Shown here in pieces: positions 28,012 to 32,171 of a stretch of DNA of 32,171 nt. This DNA comes from Chitinophaga pinensis (GTDB lineage Bacteria; Bacteroidota; Bacteroidia; NS11-12g; UBA955), in NCBI GenBank assembly GCA_945890895.1, contig CAMDDG010000026.1:1-32171 (forward strand), in the 5' to 3' direction. The position numbers and the translations under genes were made by a program. The notes under the pieces are model-generated. The model worked only from the letters and a program-made list of their open reading frames with translations, ran no database searches and was not told the DNA's origin. Numbering within the stretch: position 1 is the first letter of the stretch; the number at the start of each line of letters is the position of its first letter.

Positions 28012-28683
28012 ATGAAATCTTCAGTTTCTTTTATTTTTCGGGGGATGTTTTTAACGTGGATTACCGTTATAACGTTGATAAACCCCATGGGTTTGCAGGC
28101 ACAAGTAGGTATTGGAACCAATACACCACACAGTTCTGCCCTATTGGATGTTAGTTCCACCAACAAAGGAGTTTTAATTCCGAGGTTAACTCAAACTCAG
28201 ATGGAGAATCTGAGCAACCCAGTAGCAGGACTTCAAATCTACAACACCACCAAAAACTGCTTGTATACCTATACCGGTAGTAGCTGGTCAGGTGAAAAGA
28301 AGTTCATCAGTAAAATGGTTTATCGCGGGGATACCGTCCAATTGGGAAATATCCGAGTACGTTTGCCGGCTTCGGGAAATTTGAGCGCTCAAATTGCTTT
28401 TGTTTCGGGATCCAATTCGATAACGGGAACTTCCTTAAATGCAGCCACCAGCTTAACTTCGGGTACAACGGCAAATTCTTCTATTAGCGGGTATATGCGT
28501 CAATCTGAGTCCGTTGGTGCTACGTTTAATTATTGGCAAGCCGGATTGAGTTTTCCATCTCGCGGTGGAACCCAGCAAATTTGGTTTACCGATGAAACCA
28601 ATTTAAAGTTTTACAAAATTCACGTGATAATCGGTCCCGCAAATCAATCTCAAAGCACCATTGAAATCGAAGAACTACTTTAA
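28012..28683 (+). CDS. Secreted VGIGT-type protein, paralogue 2
   Basis: This 223-residue paralogue has the same layout: signal peptide ending GLQA, the module QVGIGTNTPHSSALLDVSST with KGVLIPRLTQTQ and GLQIYNTTKNCLYTYTGSSW, then VQLGNIRVRLPASGN and WFTDETNLKFYKI. It is the most diverged of the three in the C-terminal domain (FPSRGGTQQIW replaces the FGFHGST/IGFHGST block of the others). It ends STIEIEELL. The stop is 13 bp before the start of the third gene. Confidence 0.75.
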   Translation: MKSSVSFIFRGMFLTWITVITLINPMGLQAQVGIGTNTPHSSALLDVSSTNKGVLIPRLTQTQMENLSNPVAGLQIYNTTKNCLYTYTGSSWSGEKKFISKMVYRGDTVQLGNIRVRLPASGNLSAQIAFVSGSNSITGTSLNAATSLTSGTTANSSISGYMRQSESVGATFNYWQAGLSFPSRGGTQQIWFTDETNLKFYKIHVIIGPANQSQSTIEIEELL

Positions 28684-28696
28684 ACATCCTAACTTT

Positions 28697-29347
28697 ATGC
28701 TATTACAAAACTTCAAATATTATTTTATAATCAGTTGCTTCATTTTTGTTACGAACGTAAATGCTCAAGTGGGCATAGGAACCACTTCCCCCAATAATGC
28801 AAGCGGATTGGATGTTAGCACAACATCTCAGGGAGTTTTATTCCCCCGAATGACCAACGCTCAAATGCTGTCCATCTCGAATCCTTCAACGGGTTTACAA
28901 GTCTATAATACCAACGCCAATTGCATGTATTATTATAATGGTACGAATTGGTTAAGCACGTTGAATGCTATATCGAAAGCGGCCAATGCTGGAGATGTGG
29001 TGCAATTAGACAACATAAAAGTACGAATGCCTACTTCGGGAAACCGGTCGCTTCAAATAGCTACGGTTTCCGGTTCCGCTGTCTGGTCGGGATCTTCTAA
29101 CAACAGCTACCTTACCACTTCTGCAGGAACAACCGGCACGAATGCCACGGAATCCGGTGTCACTTTTGCATCCGTTACATTCAATACCACATTTGCGTAT
29201 GTTCAAAGTGCGTTAAATATCGGATTTCACGGAAGTACGCAGCGGGTGCTCATCAACGATGAAACCAACAATAAGTGCTACCGGGTAACGTTAGTGATTG
29301 GCAACGGTTATTTCAACAATGCCATTGAAATTGAGCGGATTTATTAA
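28697..29347 (+). CDS. Secreted VGIGT-type protein, paralogue 3
   Basis: This 216-residue protein starts at ATG 28697 (MLLQNFKYYF); the frame is open upstream into the end of the previous gene, but that start would lack a proper signal peptide. Features in order: signal peptide ending TNVNA, module QVGIGTTSPNNASGLDVSTT with GVLFPRMTNAQM and GLQVYNTNANCMYYYNGTNW, and the second domain VVQLDNIKVRMPTSG, NIGFHGSTQRVLINDETNNK, ending NAIEIERIY. It is closest to paralogue 1. There is no sorting domain. Confidence 0.75.
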   Translation: MLLQNFKYYFIISCFIFVTNVNAQVGIGTTSPNNASGLDVSTTSQGVLFPRMTNAQMLSISNPSTGLQVYNTNANCMYYYNGTNWLSTLNAISKAANAGDVVQLDNIKVRMPTSGNRSLQIATVSGSAVWSGSSNNSYLTTSAGTTGTNATESGVTFASVTFNTTFAYVQSALNIGFHGSTQRVLINDETNNKCYRVTLVIGNGYFNNAIEIERIY

Positions 29348-29373
29348 TCCGATAGAGCAAATTATTTTTTGAG

Positions 29374-29404
29374 TTTGATTTTTACAATCCAATCATTATG
29401 TTTG
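29374..29404 (+). promoter_or_regulatory. Strong Bacteroidetes promoter
   Basis: TTTG at 29374-29377, 19 nt of spacer, then TATGTTTG at 29397-29404: a full match to the -33/-7 consensus. It precedes the ATG at 29487 by 82 nt, predicting a leader of about 75 nt. It is the best promoter in the window and sets the local -33/-7 geometry used to judge the CRISPR repeats. Confidence 0.8.
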
Positions 29405-29486
29405 CTTTAGAAACAATAAAATGGTCGAAAAACATTTTTGGCACAGTTATTGAAAGGCAAGAAACAACAAAACCAAAATCAATTAT

Positions 29487-29951
29487 ATGAAAAAAATTAC
29501 TTCTTTCTTCGCTATCGCTTTTGCGGTTATTGGAATGTCAAAAGCTCAAATGGTAATTGCTGGTGAACAGTTTTCTAAAAACCCAGCTCAGTACAATGGC
29601 AGACAGATTACGATTAAAAACATCCAATTGGATTTCTCTAACAATGCAGCAGCTCCAGCTGGTGCGGTAGCTCCTGCACCTCACGGTGGCGCTCCTGGAC
29701 ATGCTCCACTAGCACCAGGTCCTAACGGACAAGGTGCTCAAACCATTACATGCAATCCTCCAAAAGGATTTGTATCTATTGATGTTGACTTCATTGCTGA
29801 TCCCGAGTACAAAGGTTGTTTCTTTATTTCTCAGGCGCAATACAATCAGTTGAAAACACAAGCAGGTGGACAACGTTTGGATGCACAAATCACGTTCAAA
29901 GGTGATGCTCGTATGGGTTACAACATTACTTTGTACAAGATTGGTAAATAA
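29487..29951 (+). CDS. Small secreted protein of unknown function
   Basis: This 154-residue protein has a signal peptide (MKKITSFFAIAFAVIGMSKA then Q). The mature part has two conserved-looking halves, FSKNPAQYNGRQITIKNIQL and a C-terminal YKGCFFISQAQYNQL plus DARMGYNITLYKIG, separated at about 52-83 by a Pro/Ala/Gly/His-rich linker (PAPHGGAPGHAPLAPGP). The NPAQYNGRQITIKN start resembles bacterial OB-fold proteins, but I cannot name a family. Two cysteines occur in the mature protein (TITCNPP and KGCFF). The strong promoter, the clean terminator and the single-gene unit suggest a highly expressed monocistronic mRNA. Confidence 0.75.
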   Translation: MKKITSFFAIAFAVIGMSKAQMVIAGEQFSKNPAQYNGRQITIKNIQLDFSNNAAAPAGAVAPAPHGGAPGHAPLAPGPNGQGAQTITCNPPKGFVSIDVDFIADPEYKGCFFISQAQYNQLKTQAGGQRLDAQITFKGDARMGYNITLYKIGK

Positions 29952-29980
29952 TCGTTAGTTAAAAATTAAAACGTTACAGA

Positions 29981-30007
29981 AGCGGAGCCGATGGCTCCGC
30001 TTTTTTT
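29981..30007 (+). terminator. Rho-independent terminator before the CRISPR array
   Basis: A perfect 9-bp GC-rich stem (AGCGGAGCC at 29981-29989 with GGCTCCGCT at 29993-30001), a GAT loop and seven T residues from 30001. It ends the transcript of the small secreted protein and lies 11 bp before the first CRISPR repeat, insulating the array from that strong promoter. Confidence 0.9.
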
Positions 30008-30018
30008 ATGGTTTTAAG

Positions 30019-30064
30019 TAATTGATTTGCTTTCAAAATTGTATTTTTGGGGATAACTCACACC
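30019..30064 (+). repeat. Degenerate terminal CRISPR repeat
   Basis: The first ten bases have lost most similarity to the other repeats (4 of 10 match), the core at positions 11-30 is unchanged, positions 31-32 read GG instead of AC, and the last bases are CACC instead of CAAC. The terminal dyad is thereby broken, as is usual for the array end farthest from spacer integration. Confidence 0.9.
30022..30049 (+). promoter_or_regulatory. Promoter inside the degenerate repeat
   Basis: TTG at 30022-30024, a 17-nt spacer and TATTTTTG at 30042-30049 make a consensus Bacteroidetes promoter. The two substitutions at repeat positions 31-32 turn TATTTTTA of the normal repeat into a perfect TAnnTTTG. Transcription would start near 30055 and enter spacer 1. 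Normal repeats have TTG at positions 2-4, 19 nt, then TATTTTTA at 24-31. Confidence 0.55.
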
Positions 30065-32171
30065 TGATTTTCGATTGTTCACGTTATTGGGTATGTTGTG
30101 AATTGCTTTCAAAATTGTATTTTTACGGATAACTCACAACGGCGTTTTGTTAGTTGCACCCCGTCAACTTGTTGTGAATTGCTTTCAAAATTGTATTTTT
30201 ACGGATAACTCACAACTGCGCTTTTTTCCTTACGTTTCTGTTTACAGTTGTGAATTGCTTTCAAAATTGTATTTTTACGGATAACTCACAACCACTTGGG
30301 TTGTAACCACATCCGTCCGCTTGTTGTGAATTGCTTTCAAAATTGTATTTTTACGGATAACTCACAACGTAAAGATTCGTGTGGGTAAACTGAAAACAGT
30401 TGTGAATTGCTTTCAAAATTGTATTTTTACGGATAACTCACAACGTTTGTAATTTTGTGTTCGTTATCATATCGGTTGTGAATTGCTTTCAAAATTGTAT
30501 TTTTACGGATAACTCACAACAATGAATGTTAGATAAAGGTTGTAAATTATGTTGTGAATTGCTTTCAAAATTGTATTTTTACGGATAACTCACAACCGAG
30601 CTCGTTGAAGCAAGGGCAATTCTCTAGTTGTGAATTGCTTTCAAAATTGTATTTTTACGGATAACTCACAACTTTGTAATTCGTTGTACAAACCACTACC
30701 GAGTTGTGAATTGCTTTCAAAATTGTATTTTTACGGATAACTCACAACATATGCCGAAAGTGGAAGCGAAGTTAATGCGTTGTGAATTGCTTTCAAAATT
30801 GTATTTTTACGGATAACTCACAACGTCGGGATTACAGTTACACTGTCAAGTGTAGTTGTGAATTGCTTTCAAAATTGTATTTTTACGGATAACTCACAAC
30901 GCCATTGGGTGTTTAACGCCATTAATTTCAGTTGTGAATTGCTTTCAAAATTGTATTTTTACGGATAACTCACAACTGATGAAAGCACAACAAAAAACTA
31001 AAAGAGGTTGTGAATTGCTTTCAAAATTGTATTTTTACGGATAACTCACAACATATTCCGAATCTGGAAGCGAAGTTAACGCGTTGTGAATTGCTTTCAA
31101 AATTGTATTTTTACGGATAACTCACAACCGGAAAAATACACCGAAAAACGGGCTATTGGTTGTGAATTGCTTTCAAAATTGTATTTTTACGGATAACTCA
31201 CAACCAGAACAAACTCAATCAAATAACTAAATAGGTTGTGAATTGCTTTCAAAATTGTATTTTTACGGATAACTCACAACCGAAAAGCAACAAACAGCAG
31301 TAGAACAATGTTGTGAATTGCTTTCAAAATTGTATTTTTACGGATAACTCACAACGAAGAACTTGAAAAAGAGAAAGCTCATAAAGTTGTGAATTGCTTT
31401 CAAAATTGTATTTTTACGGATAACTCACAACGCTAAAGACGCGACAGATAAACAAAAGTTGGTTGTGAATTGCTTTCAAAATTGTATTTTTACGGATAAC
31501 TCACAACAGTTGTATTCGGTGTGATACACGTCGCTGAGTTGTGAATTGCTTTCAAAATTGTATTTTTACGGATAACTCACAACTCTTTGCGAGTTTGTGG
31601 GAGAATGTGAAGCGTTGTGAATTGCTTTCAAAATTGTATTTTTACGGATAACTCACAACCATTATCGTTTAAGGTGTTCGATAGATCTGTTGTGAATTGC
31701 TTTCAAAATTGTATTTTTACGGATAACTCACAACGAAAAAGGGCGCAAAGTCAAACCACTTGGGGTTGTGAATTGCTTTCAAAATTGTATTTTTACGGAT
31801 AACTCACAACATCGCCACCCTCGCCACAAGCGAAACACTTGTTGTGAATTGCTTTCAAAATTGTATTTTTACGGATAACTCACAACTTTCGACGTAGACG
31901 GCATGAAGTGGAAAGTGTTGTGAATTGCTTTCAAAATTGTATTTTTACGGATAACTCACAACCATATATATATATATATTTCTGTTGACATGTTGTGAAT
32001 TGCTTTCAAAATTGTATTTTTACGGATAACTCACAACCTGGACGATGAAAGCAAACAGCATCACATGGTTGTGAATTGCTTTCAAAATTGTATTTTTACG
32101 GATAACTCACAACCTATGAGCATCAACATGAATTGTGAAATCAGTTGTGAATTGCTTTCAAAATTGTATTT

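Larger units (their letters stand above)
30019..32171 (+). CRISPR. CRISPR array, type II-C-like, 46-bp repeats, open at the right edge
   Basis: There is one degenerate repeat, 27 identical full repeats and one repeat cut by the window edge, with 28 spacers. The 46-bp repeat starts GTTGTGAATTGCTTTC, ends GGATAACTCACAAC and has a perfect 7-bp terminal inverted repeat (GTTGTGA/TCACAAC). Spacers are 30 nt, except three of 29 nt (31281-31309, 31660-31688, 31963-31991). Repeats start at 30019, then every 76 bp from 30095 to 31235, then 31310, 31386, 31462, 31538, 31614, 31689, 31765, 31841, 31917, 31992, 32068, 32144. From memory, the repeat closely resembles the 47-bp type II-C repeat of Bacteroides fragilis (GTTGTGATTTGCTTTCAAAT). 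The GTTGT start suggests crRNAs are read from the plus strand. No cas gene or tracrRNA is in view. Confidence 0.98.

Noticed and set aside
29348..30018. Possible tracrRNA next to the array
   Set aside because: I looked for a segment complementary to the repeat in the gaps on either side of the small secreted gene and saw none. The hairpin at 29981-30001 is explained as that gene's terminator.
31617..31802. Open frame of 61 codons inside the CRISPR array
   Set aside because: It consists only of repeat and spacer sequence, with the peptide repeating every unit. It is an accident of the repeats.

Overview
This AT-rich window comes from a member of the Bacteroidota, most likely a Flavobacteriales-type organism. 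The evidence is of three kinds. First, Bacteroidetes promoters (-7 box TAnnTTTG with a TTG about 17-20 nt upstream) stand in front of several genes and Shine-Dalgarno sites are absent. Second, two secreted proteins end in type IX secretion (T9SS) sorting domains. Third, families typical of the phylum are present: DUF2805, DUF3050, DUF7009, BBP2 porins, and repeat-type secreted proteins with a VGIGT N-terminus.

Layout. 1-4100: the 5' end of a DUF2200 gene, a CbbR/CmpR-like LysR regulator convergent with an SbtA-type bicarbonate transporter, an intergenic stretch of degenerate tandem repeats, an orphan response regulator and a Crp/Fnr regulator. 4180-8950: a BBP2 porin, then an exported catalase-peroxidase (katG) divergent from its likely regulator oxyR. 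8979-16900: corA, a secreted DUF3298 protein, a short-chain dehydrogenase, a CPA2 cation/proton antiporter, an HSL-type esterase, DUF2805 and a PorT-like beta-barrel. 17264-24212: a T9SS adhesin-like protein, a YeiH/UPF0324 transporter, DUF3050, pirin, and a LamG/T9SS protein with six Cys repeats. 24295-29951: an FdhF/YdeP molybdoenzyme with a DUF7009 gene upstream, a three-gene operon of paralogous secreted proteins, and a small secreted protein with a textbook promoter and terminator.

30019-32171: a CRISPR array with 46-bp repeats and 29-30-nt spacers that runs off the right edge (28 complete spacers visible). Repeat length and sequence match the type II-C (Cas9) arrays of Bacteroidetes. 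No cas gene or tracrRNA is visible in the window. The array begins with a degenerate repeat only 11 bp after a rho-independent terminator, so there is no room for a normal leader. Instead every repeat contains a Bacteroidetes-type promoter, and the degenerate repeat holds a perfect -7 box. Two spacers are 26/30 identical and differ in a codon-structured way, so they look like separate captures of the same protospacer from two related phages.

The genes are mostly unconnected housekeeping and envelope functions. The clear functional units are oxyR/katG (peroxide stress), LysR/sbtA (possible bicarbonate uptake), YdeP/DUF7009, the three-paralogue operon, and the CRISPR array. Many of the larger intergenic gaps carry a private, degenerate short tandem repeat.
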